Assembly (NCBI RefSeq): GCF_000328475.2 | Contig: NC_026492.1 | Location: 434,001 to 498,000 of the forward strand | DNA length: 64,000 nt | Source of the DNA: Mycosarcoma maydis | Lineage: Eukaryota; Basidiomycota; Ustilaginomycetes; Ustilaginales | Direction of reading: 5' to 3' | Shown: piece after piece, positions 51,750-61,599 of the stretch | How positions within the stretch are numbered: the first letter of the stretch is position 1 | Layout of the letters: every line of letters begins with the position of its first letter | Translations under genes and position numbers: made by a program | The notes under the pieces: model-generated | Seen by the model: only the letters and a program-made list of their open reading frames with translations | Database searches by the model: none | What the model was told of the DNA's origin: nothing

Positions 51750-53510
51750 ATTGACTATGTGAGGGACGGAGTCTGTACGAGAGACGCAAGAGAGCGAGTC
51801 AGCGAGGCTGATCGTATATTGAAAAAGTCGTAATCACCTCCATCGTCATCGCAAGCATAGACTGCAAACATAAGGGTCGCACTGGGAGCCGTGGCATGTT
51901 TACGCAAGGTCAGCCTTGTTGGAAAAATGGTGTGAAACGTTGGCAAGGGTGATGTGTGAAACGTGGGCCAATGATATGACGTTTGCGGTTAACCTCCTCA
52001 TCTTCCTAATGCATCTGCATCCCATCTGGATCTGGTCGCTGTTCTGTTGGCACGCTCCACATCTGTCCATAGCAAGAGCGAATGATCCATATGGACGCTC
52101 CGGCTGCTCCGCTATCAAGCTAGCACATTGCCAATTTGTTACCATCGACGCGAGGCGGCAGTTGTTTCCCGCGATTGCTATCAGAGCGATGCATCTCCAG
52201 CTAGCATATTTGTTTTGACCCCGGTTTGCTTTGTCATGGATCGTCCAAAACTTTCTCTGCCTGTCCAGCCTTGTGCCACTCGCTGCTTTGCTGCTGGGAA
52301 ATAGGGTCTGCGACCATATCTCTTGACTGTGCAACGATCATGCGGTGGAAGTGACGATGCGATGCTGATTATGGGAGACGTACAATAGCTTCGGTGTATA
52401 GGCGTAGGATCACCGTGGGTAGTTGCAAGAACAAGATGATCAAAAGCGTCCTGCTGTTGGTGCTGATGGGAATTTGTTGTACGTTGGATGCAATTGTTGG
52501 CGTTCGCGATGGTACTGATGACGATGACGAAGAAGATGATGACTTTGGCAATGCAATGCAGCCAAACTTACCTTGAGGATGGAACACCGGGTGATGACTT
52601 GGTGAGGAGAGGGATCGTGATGGCAAGAAGATTCAAAGTCAAAGGCAGAGGGACACAGCGTCCTGCCTGCTCGACGACGTTGGGCTATCGCGCTTGACTC
52701 TCTGACTCTCTGACTCTGCTGACTCTGACTGTTGCAACTCGGCTGATTTTCTCAACCTGTCTTTAGCCAGGACGCCAACACTCTGGCTCACCTCACACAC
52801 CTCGTCCGAAATTTCAGGCTTGCTCACCAGTCATCCTGCCTGCTCCTTACACCTGCTTTCCCACAGCGTTCGTTCTTGGTGCACACTCCAGCTCCTCAGC
52901 TTGCCAGCTGCCCTCGCAACCTCGTCGTCGTAGCTAGCTGACTATAGCCAGACAGGGCAAGAAAGCAGACTCTCTGATCCTTCGGGTGTACGCGTACGCC
53001 AAAATGTTGATTACAAACTTAGTTGTTCAGATCGAAATAGAAATCTATCCAGGGGGTTCCAAGCACGTGACTTACAGCTCCGGCCGAACTTGTCTTACTA
53101 GAAAGTTGGAAAAATTTGAATATTTTTTCAGCAGCAGAAGGCGAGAGATTCAAATTTTGTATAGCACACATCGACCCTGGACAGTATGAATTGCTGCTAT
53201 TCAAGTCGACTGTAAACAAGAGAAGGCGGGCGAGGCCTGAGGCAGCCACAGGAGCCGCGCCAGCCAGGTGCGGTCAAGTGTCAACCAACGCAGCCAATCA
53301 GTCCATCAACCGCATCGAAAGCAGGCCAAATTGGCAAATCAGTCAGCCACTGAGCCAGCCAAATCACGAATCAGTCAGTCTCGTTGCCAGCCAGTCAAGA
53401 GTGTGAGAGTGAGAAGCGAGTCGAGTGAGAGGAGAGACAACAAGAATTCAAGCCTACACATCGTCCGTTCTCTCACTGATCCATCCTTCCTCAAGACATA
53501 TCGATTCATC
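51750..53510. other. Divergent region between ribosomal protein genes eS7 and eS1
   Basis: A 1.76-kb region with no strong gene. It contains a GACTCTCT/GACTCTG simple-repeat patch near 52690-52730, an A/T-rich island with an 11-bp inverted repeat (53111-53158), a motif copy near 53363, and CAGCCA/CAGTCA-type repeats near 53290-53400. A 46-codon ATG frame with a hydrophobic start (52436-52576) is noted separately. Confidence 0.55.
53111..53158. repeat. 11-bp perfect inverted repeat in A/T-rich island
   Basis: AAAATTTGAAT at 53111-53121 and its exact complement ATTCAAATTTT at 53148-53158 are separated by 26 nt. It lies about 350 nt before the eS1 start codon, in the most A/T-rich stretch of the intergenic region. 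Confidence 0.8.
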
Positions 53511-55228
53511 ATGGGTAAGTGGTCACCCCAAACAGCAGCAGCAGCAACCGCCCCTACGATCACATCCTGCAAACGCCATGAGACCAGCATTTTGACGACG
53601 ACAACGACAACAACACCAGCAGCATCACCGAGTATCCCGCCCCATGAATTGCAATTCAAACCATCCCCAGTAGCAGGATGTCATAGACGATCGAGGTCGC
53701 CTTAAAACCACGACGGACCCTCCTTGCCCAGCCACAGACCCGACAGCCGAACGAGGCTCTTGCTACCGTATCAGCATTAGGGCAGATTCTACGTTCATTC
53801 CCAAACAGTGTTTGGCAGTCACACTAAAGGCACCATGGAGGTCCAGGACAGATGCATTTTCGGCACAGTATGGAAACGTTCGGACAGAAGCTAGCACAGT
53901 ATCAAACGTAAAGTCTCTGTCGACACACAAATGGCATGTTCGATGTTTTTTAAGACGCATCAGTCATAGGCACCGACGATTCGTCGATTGATGTGTTATC
54001 GCTCTAGCAGACATGCAAGGGCAGCATCTACATTTCCTCATACGAATGTTGCAGCAATGTTCATCACGGCAGGCTGTCATGGCGCAGGAGAAAAAAACCA
54101 CCATTTCTCATTGACATGGCTGTCGATGATTGAAAGAGGCCGCAGCTCAGGCCTTGGTCAGGTTTACACCATTAGGGGTCGTCCCGATCAGTATTCGACA
54201 CGGAGCAACAGTCTCTTCCAACCTGGTCTGTCCGTTCTGGCACCCGATGCGACACGCTTCTCACACCTCTCTCGATCGTCGCCCGTCAATTGCCGCCATG
54301 CTGATGCTCTTGTCGTAGCAGGATGCGACTAGGATAGCCAATGCTCCAACGCCATAGCGCGCTTCTGTGATGCAAAAGCGTCTTTTTGTCTTGAACATGT
54401 ATCACTGACTTGTGTTTCGATCCGTTCCATTATTTCACCCCATCCACAGCTGTCGGAAAGAACAAGAAGCTCTCCAAGGGTAAGGGTCAGAAGAAGAGGG
54501 CTGTCGACCCCTTCACCCGCAAGGACTGGTACGACATCAAGGCTCCCACCTTCTTCGAGAACCGCAACGTTGGCAAGACGTTTGTCAACCGATCGCAGGG
54601 TCTCAAGAACGCCGATGACTCGCTCAAGGGCCGCATCGTCGAGGCCTCGCTCGCTGACCTCAACAAGGATGACGAGCAGGCTTACCGCAAGTTCAAGTTG
54701 AAGGTCGACGGCATCCAGGGCCGCACCTGCCTCACCAACTTCTACGGTATGGACTTCACCTCGGACAAGCTGCGCTCGCTTGTGCGCAAGTGGCAGTCGC
54801 TTATCGAGGCTCACCAGGATGTCAAGACCACCGATGGCTACCTCCTCCGTGTCTTTGTGATTGCCTTCACCAAGAAGCGTGCCAACCAGGTCAAGAAGAA
54901 CACGTACGCCAAGTCGTCGCACATCCGAGCCATCCGCCAGAAGATGTTTGAGATTGTCCAGCGTGAGGCCAACTCGTGCGACCTGCGCGAGTTTGTCGCC
55001 AAGCTCATCCCTGAGGTGATCGGCCGTGAGGTCGAGAAGGCTACCCAGGGTATCTTCCCCCTCAAGGACGTTTACGTTCGCAAGGTCAAGGTTCTCAAGG
55101 CACCCAAGGACGACCTCAACAAGCTCCTCGAGGTTCACGGTGGTGCCGCGATTGCCGGTGCTGAGGATGCTGGTGTCAAGGCCCGCAACACCGAGTTCAA
55201 GGAGCCTGCTCCCCTTGCCTCTGTGTAA
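53511..55228 (+). CDS. RPS1: 40S ribosomal protein eS1 (S3a), spliced, join 53511-53514 and 54450-55228
   Basis: Small-subunit ribosomal protein near the mRNA exit. Exon 1 codes only ATGG. Splicing after it to CTGTCGG gives [13 protein letters not shown], the conserved eS1 start. The joined frame is 783 nt, or 260 residues, normal for the family. Family text includes [75 protein letters not shown] and [18 protein letters not shown]. The frame of exon 2 is open further upstream, but there is no suitable ATG. Heavy codon bias leaves a 361-codon antisense frame. Confidence 0.96.
53515..54449 (+). other. 935-nt intron directly after the eS1 start codon
   Basis: Donor GTAAGT at 53515 and acceptor CCACAG ending at 54449. 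It separates ATGG from the rest of the gene. No gene or recognisable snoRNA is seen in it, although its length would allow one. Confidence 0.93.
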
Positions 55229-55814
55229 GCTATCCATTCTCACAACACCATCTCCGATTCCTTCGCATTTTTCTCCACACACACACACATACACACCTAT
55301 GTTTTCTCTTTGGTCTAGCAGCCAAAACAAAAGGGGCCGTGTCCCTTCCTCTGTACAATGATGCCCCACACGCAAATATCTTCTGAAGCAAAATGATTTC
55401 AGGGATTGACTCAAACCTCAATTGGGCTCGGTGGCGTGATATGATTTGCAACCTTGAGACTGTGAAGCTTGGCCGCAGAGCGCGAGGCGTGCAAGTCGAC
55501 AGCGGTAAGACATGGAGAACGGCACGGATCGCATGGGCAGAACCGATGGGCAAAGCGAGCTGTGAGGAGGGCGACGCGTTACGTGCTACAAGAAGAAGAT
55601 AAACGGACGACGGGGGGTCGCTGTTGTGCACACGCGCGAGAAAGTCTGTAAGTGCTGCGTTGACACCTCCACCCGCCACCCGCCACACGTGCTTGTTTTC
55701 CTTCCGAGAAGACCCTAAGCAACACACTCTTGACTCACGACTCGCGACGCGGAACTCGATACCGTTTTCTCACACTCTCATCCATACCAAGGCCTTGGGT
55801 TAAAATCGTTGGAC
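55229..55814. other. Intergenic between eS1 and the CMC1-family gene
   Basis: 3' flank of eS1, with a short CA run near 55276-55288, and the promoter of the next gene with a TGACTCACGACTCGCGAC motif near 55730. No gene was seen. Confidence 0.55.
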
Positions 55815-56195
55815 ATGTCATCATCAACATCAGACTCGACGCGGCCACAACGCATCCTCTCGAATCGAGAAGAAGACACGTTGATGAAACAGCAAAAAGC
55901 CAAAGCGCTCAAACAATGTCGTGCGCAAATGCAAGATTTCGTCGAATGCTCCAAGACTCGAACTATCAGCATGCTGTGGAGCTGCAGAGATCAGAAACAC
56001 GCCTTGCGCGACTGCTTGCGCACGTAGTAAGTGGCTCACATCCAACACACAGGTAAAGAGACAGAAGACAGTTGACTCATCTTGTGGTTTCTGTGTCGAC
56101 CCCGCGGTGAATACAGTACGAGCGAAGAAGCGATGGAACGGGAGAAACAGACCTTTTTGCAACAGCCAAGAGATTCCGATTCGAGACATGTATAG
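55815..56195 (+). CDS. CMC1: Twin CX9C mitochondrial protein, Cmc1 family (join 55815-56026 and 56117-56195)
   Basis: An intermembrane-space protein linked to cytochrome c oxidase and copper delivery. ATG is at 55815 (MSSSTSDS). Exon 1 has both CX9C pairs: CRAQMQDFVEC and CRDQKHALRDC. The unspliced frame stops at once after CLRT, but a GTAAGT at 56027 and an acceptor at 56116 (ATACAG) give CLRTYTSEEAMEREKQTFLQ, matching the family's C-terminal helix. The stop is TAG at 56193. The product is 96 residues, near the usual 105-110. The intron is 90 nt. A (CA)32 microsatellite starts 18 nt past the stop. Confidence 0.88.
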
Positions 56196-56212
56196 ACACA
56201 CAACATACATAG

Positions 56213-56213
<1 letters not shown>

Positions 56214-56277
<64 letters not shown>
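56214..56277. repeat. (CA)32 microsatellite
   Basis: A perfect dinucleotide run of 64 nt just 3' of the Cmc1-family stop codon. It produces the spurious Cys/Val open frames on the opposite strand. Confidence 0.97.
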
Positions 56278-56280
<3 letters not shown>

Positions 56281-56397
56281 CCAATCATCACCTTTCAGCC
56301 TGCCACTTTGCCCGATCTGTGTCGGCTGAACACGCTACACTCGCCATACGCAATCTCGTCAAGGCTGAGAATCGATCCGATTCGCAATTTCTACGTC

Positions 56398-58002
56398 TCA
56401 AGGAGCAACAGAGGCAGCTGGCGAACGATCCAGTTGCGACAACCATGCAAGGAATGCCGCACACACCTCGCTGTCGGTCTGCTGCATTGAGCTCAGCTTG
56501 GCAAACGGCTTGCTGTCTAGATCGACCAGTTTCGTCTCGCCTTGCACACCGCTCTCGGTCTGATGGAAGCGGAGCAGCATCGAGCAGTCTTTGAATGAGG
56601 CCGAGACGAGGAATGCCTGCACTGCGTCTTCGAGGCTTACCTCGGCAGTAGTGCCCGACAGGAAGGAATCGAGCATGGCTGCAAGTTGAGCAGCAGCGAG
56701 GTTGCGGGTGAGCGCAGGAGGGAGGTCGACGTCGGATGAAGCTTGGCCAAGGACGTGCGATTGAGTGCGCCGAAGCCAGAGATGTGCAAGACCTTCAACG
56801 TCGAGTGGGTCAAGCGCTGATTGCAGGTGAGCTAGGCGGGAGAGGACACTCACTGTCGACCACTCGTCGTTCTCGCCAAGCACGCGCTTGGACAGCTCTT
56901 TATCTAGATGTTGCGTCAACGCTCCCTTTAGCCTACCTTGTACCGAATTGTCTGTACCCAAGAATTGAGCTATAGCCTCGAGTGTCACGCTGTCCTGAGG
57001 ATCCACAACAGCGCCGTTCCAAAACAAGCGCAGATTGTTCGTCTTGCCCTTGGTATCGATCCAGTCGTCCCACAGCGCTTTGATGGCTTTCTGCTTCCTC
57101 TCCGAGTCGCAACTGTAGAGGTCGACTGGATCGTAGAGACGTTCGAATTGCTCGATCGACATCTGGCCGGCGTGGTCGGCAGCTGCATGCTTCGCCACTC
57201 GGTGCATGCGATAGCGCGAGTACCTCGCTTTGATCTCGACATTTGGAGAGCTGGGAGGTATCGAGTCGATGCGCGCTAGAAAGCCCCATTTCGGCTTGAT
57301 CTCTACACAAAGCACCGCTCTCTGCGCAGAAGGAGACACAGAGACGGGTGCAGCGACGTCCTCTACAGCGTAGATGTAGGACAATGCTTCAGACCGAATC
57401 CGAGCTGGGTGTGTACGACGAGCAGCAGGACGTTGCATCTCGATGCGTGCTGAGAGCATATCGATCACATGCCTGTCTCTAGCTGTTACGATGGGGATCC
57501 GCATGCATTTGGGAAGGACCGTAGCATCTCCCAGAAGAGGTTGCACGACATGTCGAGTAAACTGTTCTGCTTCTTGCTCGTCTTCTTGATTCGACTCTGA
57601 CTTGGACGGGAGACTCTTGGGAATGCGCAAAGCGTACGTGCATGTCAAAGTCGCAAAGGGGCTCTTACCGGCTTGAATGCCCCCGACAGGGTCGAACGAA
57701 AGAAGCACGTTCTTACCGCCTTCCGCATGATACTTCCATTCTGATGGATCGATATCCGAGATCGAAATCGAGACTGGGTTGGCCGTAGCGCCTGCTTGCA
57801 AGGGTGAATGAAATATGCGTGACTGTTGAGACGTAGAGATTGTCGACTTGAACGGTGTCTGATGACTCGGCTGGAAGCGGGTTGGCGGCATCTTTGTCCA
57901 GATGATGGTGCCTTTGTGATTCACGATTGCCAGTAACGACGACTCTGGAAGAACAGAGAGATTCACGATTGGACCCTGTACCGTCAATCCGTGATGTTGC
58001 AT
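56398..58002 (-). CDS. IPK1: Inositol-pentakisphosphate 2-kinase (Ipk1)
   Basis: Phosphorylates InsP5 to phytate (InsP6), a factor for mRNA export. The longest ATG frame starts at 58002 (534 residues). Family blocks are [41 protein letters not shown] (the E-I-K-P-K motif), [40 protein letters not shown] and NNLRLFWNG. The first 37 codons contain two copies of the intergenic motif (57916-57928 and 57961-57970), and the next ATG, at 57891, has a better context (AAAGATGCC). The true product may therefore start there, with 497 residues. A stretch of about 50 residues before GGKNVLLSF remains unconserved either way. Confidence 0.85.
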
Positions 58003-58201
58003 GTCGAAATTCGTGATTCACGATTCAGACTCACGACTTGGATGACTCGAGCCAACTTGCGCACGGCCCTGTGACACTCACGACTCGTAACTCACAACTG
58101 CTTCGCATCTCTCATCATAGACAACGTTGGTCCGCTCCACGACACTTGGAAAGAATCGCATCTGAATCTGCCCTGCTTCTGAGGCAGAGGCTCCAGTAAA
58201 C

Positions 58202-59329
58202 ATGTGCACAGCTGCACCATCGCTTGTACCGGCACTGGATCACCTTATCCTGCTCGTCAACGACCCTCGAACATCCTCCACGCAACGCAGCTCGGCGCTC
58301 GAGCGTGCTGTCCTCGTCTTTTCCGAACTTGGATTTCAGGTGGTGCGTGGCGGAACGCATGCTGATGGCCTGACGTCCAACGTGCTTATCGTATTTCCTG
58401 ATGGAGTCTATATCGAGATCATCCAATTCGAGCCGTCACCCTCCCCCGGATCAGGCGAAAGCCAGCATGACTTTGAAACAAGAAGAAAACAACATTGGTG
58501 GTATCACTGCCGACCAGGCTGGATCGACTGGTGCTTGCTGGACGGAATCAGCGACGGAGCCATCGAGAGCATCAATGAAAACGCGAGCCGTTTGAGGCAG
58601 AGTGCGTTGCAAGAGCTGCTCAACAAGAAGCAAGATGATCAACAAGAGCGAGCTAGAGTGGTTGCGCCAAGACTGCTGTACCAACAACCGCAACAAGGTG
58701 GTAGGATCACAACAAGAGGCGATCAGATCAAGTGGAAGGTCTCGTTTCCCTCTCCACGAGGCCCAGGAGATCGGCTGCCTGTGGGCAACGTTCGTTCGCA
58801 CGTACCTTTCTGGTGTGCCGACCTTACTCCACGTGATCTTCGAGTACCTTTGACCTATGCGCATCACAACAACCACTCACCCGGCATCGCTGAAATCACC
58901 CTGCTGTATGGAAACGATACGGTGACAAAGTACCTCGACGTCTCACTGGCACTTCATCAGCCCATACAGCCGAATACGCTGCCCATCACCAACGACTTTC
59001 AACTTGTGCCTAACGAGATTCCTTATCGCCTCTTGTCGACACCTGTATCAGCGATCCACAAGCCAGATGCCAATGCAGCTACCAACATTACGACGAGCTC
59101 GCATCACGAAGCATTGCAGACTAACAGGTTTGTTAGGGTGATAGTCAAGGTGGCGGAAGACCCAGAGGATCGAAGGTGGATTGAAGAGCATGGCGAAGGG
59201 CTGTACGAAGTTGCTATCTATGTGGCTGCGGATAAGCTGCCTCCTAGTGGGCCACCTGACGGTATCGGTAAGTCTCAAGATCCTATCGAAGGTCGTAGCG
59301 AACAAAGTTCAGTGTGCAAATGTCGATGA
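58202..59329 (+). CDS. Glyoxalase-like domain protein
   Basis: Its start, ALDHLILLVNDP, then LGFQVVRGGTHADGLTSNVLIVFPDGVYIEIIQFE, is the metal-fold motif of glyoxalase-like (PF13468-type) proteins, with His in DHL and in GTHADG and Glu in IEII as plausible ligands. ATG 58202 gives 375 residues. WWYHCRPGWIDWCLLD and the later VPFWCADLTPRDLRVP belong to the same fungal family. A GTAAGT occurs at 59268, near the end. Splicing to either AG downstream (near 59308 or 59335) would change only the last 20 or so residues, outside the domain, so the C-terminus is uncertain. No substrate is inferable. Confidence 0.75.
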   Translation: MCTAAPSLVPALDHLILLVNDPRTSSTQRSSALERAVLVFSELGFQVVRGGTHADGLTSNVLIVFPDGVYIEIIQFEPSPSPGSGESQHDFETRRKQHWWYHCRPGWIDWCLLDGISDGAIESINENASRLRQSALQELLNKKQDDQQERARVVAPRLLYQQPQQGGRITTRGDQIKWKVSFPSPRGPGDRLPVGNVRSHVPFWCADLTPRDLRVPLTYAHHNNHSPGIAEITLLYGNDTVTKYLDVSLALHQPIQPNTLPITNDFQLVPNEIPYRLLSTPVSAIHKPDANAATNITTSSHHEALQTNRFVRVIVKVAEDPEDRRWIEEHGEGLYEVAIYVAADKLPPSGPPDGIGKSQDPIEGRSEQSSVCKCR

Positions 59330-59967
59330 AAACTAGAGCTGAACGCCAACCTTGGCCTTCTTTTTGTTTTTGCTTGCGCCTTCTCCGCTTTCACCTGCTC
59401 GCGCAACGCCCGCAATCGCTGCGGCGGAACAACAGAGCGAACCACCTTTGAAGCAGGGTTTGGTCGCATCAGACTTAGCCCCGTTCTCCATTAGCAAAAC
59501 ACATGTCGTCTTGGTAGCAATCAACATGGTCACGGATCCAGACTGTCGTCGCTCACATACTTTGTTACCAGAGCGTGGTAGTCGTCAGAAGGGTCGTCTC
59601 GATCAGCTGGAACGACGGGATGAGATGCCAAATGATCACGGCGGTCGTTGACACCCTGCGATGCCACCTTGTAGACTGAATCATGAACTTTGGCCTTGAT
59701 GAGATGATGGTGAGAGGCACTAGTATCAAGACAGATGCTTCCGCGCCCGTTCGGCACAGCTGCCAAAGGGTTCTAGATGGCGAATCTAGAGGCATATTTA
59801 GTAGCGCTCAGGGAGGTCGAGAAGACAAAGATCTTCACTCTTGCCGTACTTGAACGAGACAAGAGGACAGACCTTGGAGCAAATGCGAGGCATCGGAGAG
59901 GATTCCACCCAGCCTGCTAGGGCCGCCACCTGAGACCAACACGAATAGCGATGTAGCTTGATTGTCA
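59330..59967. other. Unassigned region between the glyoxalase-like and Lin1 genes
   Basis: Convergent 3' flanks. Minus-strand open pieces at 59333-59527 (ending KNKKKAKVGVQL) and 59530-59766 have fairly protein-like composition and lie next to possible splice signals (CATCTAG near 59774, GTATGT near 59561). I could not join them into a recognised protein, and neither has a convincing start. Confidence 0.3.
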
Positions 59968-61599
59968 TTATCTTGCAATCGCAGCAACATCGTTGTAGGC
60001 CTGCCATGCATCGTTTGCGCCCCTTGGTCTGAGCAAAATGCGTTCTCCAGCATCGCCGAAATACCCCTGCTCCGCCCAGCTCTTGAGATCGGCAATACTG
60101 AACGGACCAAAGATCTGAACCTCGGGGTCAACTGGTGTGTTAGATTCTCGTGCGGCTGTGGCGAGGTAAGAGGGTGCCCAGCGGTATTCCCACTCTCCTG
60201 CACCAGCAGCGCCAGCAGAAAGATCATCAGAGTGATTGGCCGAAGCAGCCGCCGCTGGAGGCGGGTCGAACTTTGCTGCGGGATCAAAAGTTTGTCGAGT
60301 CAGACCTGATTTGCGCACATCATGCAAGAGCTGCTCGTACGTCTGGTCGTAGATGTCAAGTCGACCAAAGCGTGACATGAGCACAGAAGAGAGATGGGTG
60401 ACGGTCTCTACGTCTGCCCCTGCTGACGCCACTGCTTGCTTTTCGTCATCTTTGTCAACTGTTATGGCTTTCAGTCGCTTCTTCTCGGTTGCTAATACTT
60501 TGCCCAGCCTCTGCAGCGTCCTTTGCACCGTTTCGTAGCGATGCATGTATTCCACCAGCCTCTTCTTCACTTCATCCTCGTCGCCATCCGCCCGTTGTGC
60601 TGCTTTTTCCTTGTCCCTTGCGTCCTGGTCTCGCTTCTGTTGAGCTCTACGTGCTTCGAGGATCTTGGATTTGGAATAGACGCCGGTGAGCCAGGCATCG
60701 TGCTGTGCGTGTGGATCGCGTTGGTTCTCGTGGTAATTGCCGTCGGCGTCGAACTTGCCGGTACGCATCTCTTCCTTCATGTTGAAGCCTGTCACTTTTG
60801 GTGGTTTTTGCTTTTTGCTTTTTTTAGACTTGGAATTGCGAGAGGTGGAGAGAGGAGTGCCGCCGGGGGAGGTGGAGGGTGACCGCTCTGCCAAGGCGTT
60901 GAGATCGACAAAGCCATCACGATCCGAGCCATCTTGATCATTACTGCTCTGATCGCCTTCGTCATCGTCCTCAAGCTCGAGTTCAGGATCCAGATCGTCG
61001 TCGTCATCATCATCGTCGTCCTTGCCTTTGCCTCTGAGCAGTTTTGCGTCTTCGTCGTCTGCAGCGTCCAATGTGGAACGGTTATTTGAGCCAAAGTCTT
61101 GACCTTCTTCCAGTTCGCCAAGCTTGAGGTACTTGCCACGGGTTTGAGCTTTTCGAATTGCCTTACTTGCGCTTGACGTCTGCTTTTCATCATCATTCTC
61201 AACATCAAACATATCCTCGTCATCATCGTCACCTGCTGCGCCTGCCGCATCGCCTCGTCGCTTCTTGTCTGCTCTCCTCCGATGCGATCCTGCGTCCGCC
61301 TCTCCATCCGAGTCGTCCTCGTCTTCGTTGAAAGGGTCGGCGTTGTTGTCGTCTGACTCATCCGATTCAGACAGATCTTGGCCACGATCATCTATACGGC
61401 CGCTCTTTTGGTCCTTTCGGATGCGCCGACGATCCTCTTCTTCGATTTCGGGATCACCGTCGAAAAAGTCGGTCTCCTCGCGTCTGCGTTGACCTCGGCT
61501 TGGCTCATCCATTCGAACACGCTTCGATGAGGACGCCACAGCAACGGATGATGGCCCCGCTGCAGTCGATGAAGCTTTGCGCTTGTCTAACAGCGACAT
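59968..61599 (-). CDS. LIN1: GYF-domain splicing protein Lin1 / CD2BP2 homologue
   Basis: A U5 snRNP-associated protein (yeast Lin1/Snu40, human CD2BP2). It has 543 residues from ATG 61599 (MSLLDKRKASS); the frame reaches upstream without a better ATG. The N-terminal half is acidic and Lys/Arg-rich, with an FFDGDPEIEEEDRRR block and long Asp runs. Family-typical text is KVTGFNMKEEMRTGKFDADGNY and DAWLTGVYSKSKILEARR. The C-terminal GYF domain (about residues 460-543) shows WEYRW, IFGPFSIADLKSWAEQGYF and ILLRPRG. It is transcribed divergently from GCN2. Confidence 0.9.
   Translation of the reverse strand: MSLLDKRKASSTAAGPSSVAVASSSKRVRMDEPSRGQRRREETDFFDGDPEIEEEDRRRIRKDQKSGRIDDRGQDLSESDESDDNNADPFNEDEDDSDGEADAGSHRRRADKKRRGDAAGAAGDDDDEDMFDVENDDEKQTSSASKAIRKAQTRGKYLKLGELEEGQDFGSNNRSTLDAADDEDAKLLRGKGKDDDDDDDDDLDPELELEDDDEGDQSSNDQDGSDRDGFVDLNALAERSPSTSPGGTPLSTSRNSKSKKSKKQKPPKVTGFNMKEEMRTGKFDADGNYHENQRDPHAQHDAWLTGVYSKSKILEARRAQQKRDQDARDKEKAAQRADGDEDEVKKRLVEYMHRYETVQRTLQRLGKVLATEKKRLKAITVDKDDEKQAVASAGADVETVTHLSSVLMSRFGRLDIYDQTYEQLLHDVRKSGLTRQTFDPAAKFDPPPAAAASANHSDDLSAGAAGAGEWEYRWAPSYLATAARESNTPVDPEVQIFGPFSIADLKSWAEQGYFGDAGERILLRPRGANDAWQAYNDVAAIAR

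Noticed and set aside
54329..55414. 361-codon minus-strand frame over eS1
   Set aside because: Antisense to a ribosomal protein gene; composition is the mirror of its codons.
56036..56291. Cys-Val repeat frames on the minus strand near 56.1-56.3 kb
   Set aside because: Direct translation of the (CA)32 microsatellite.
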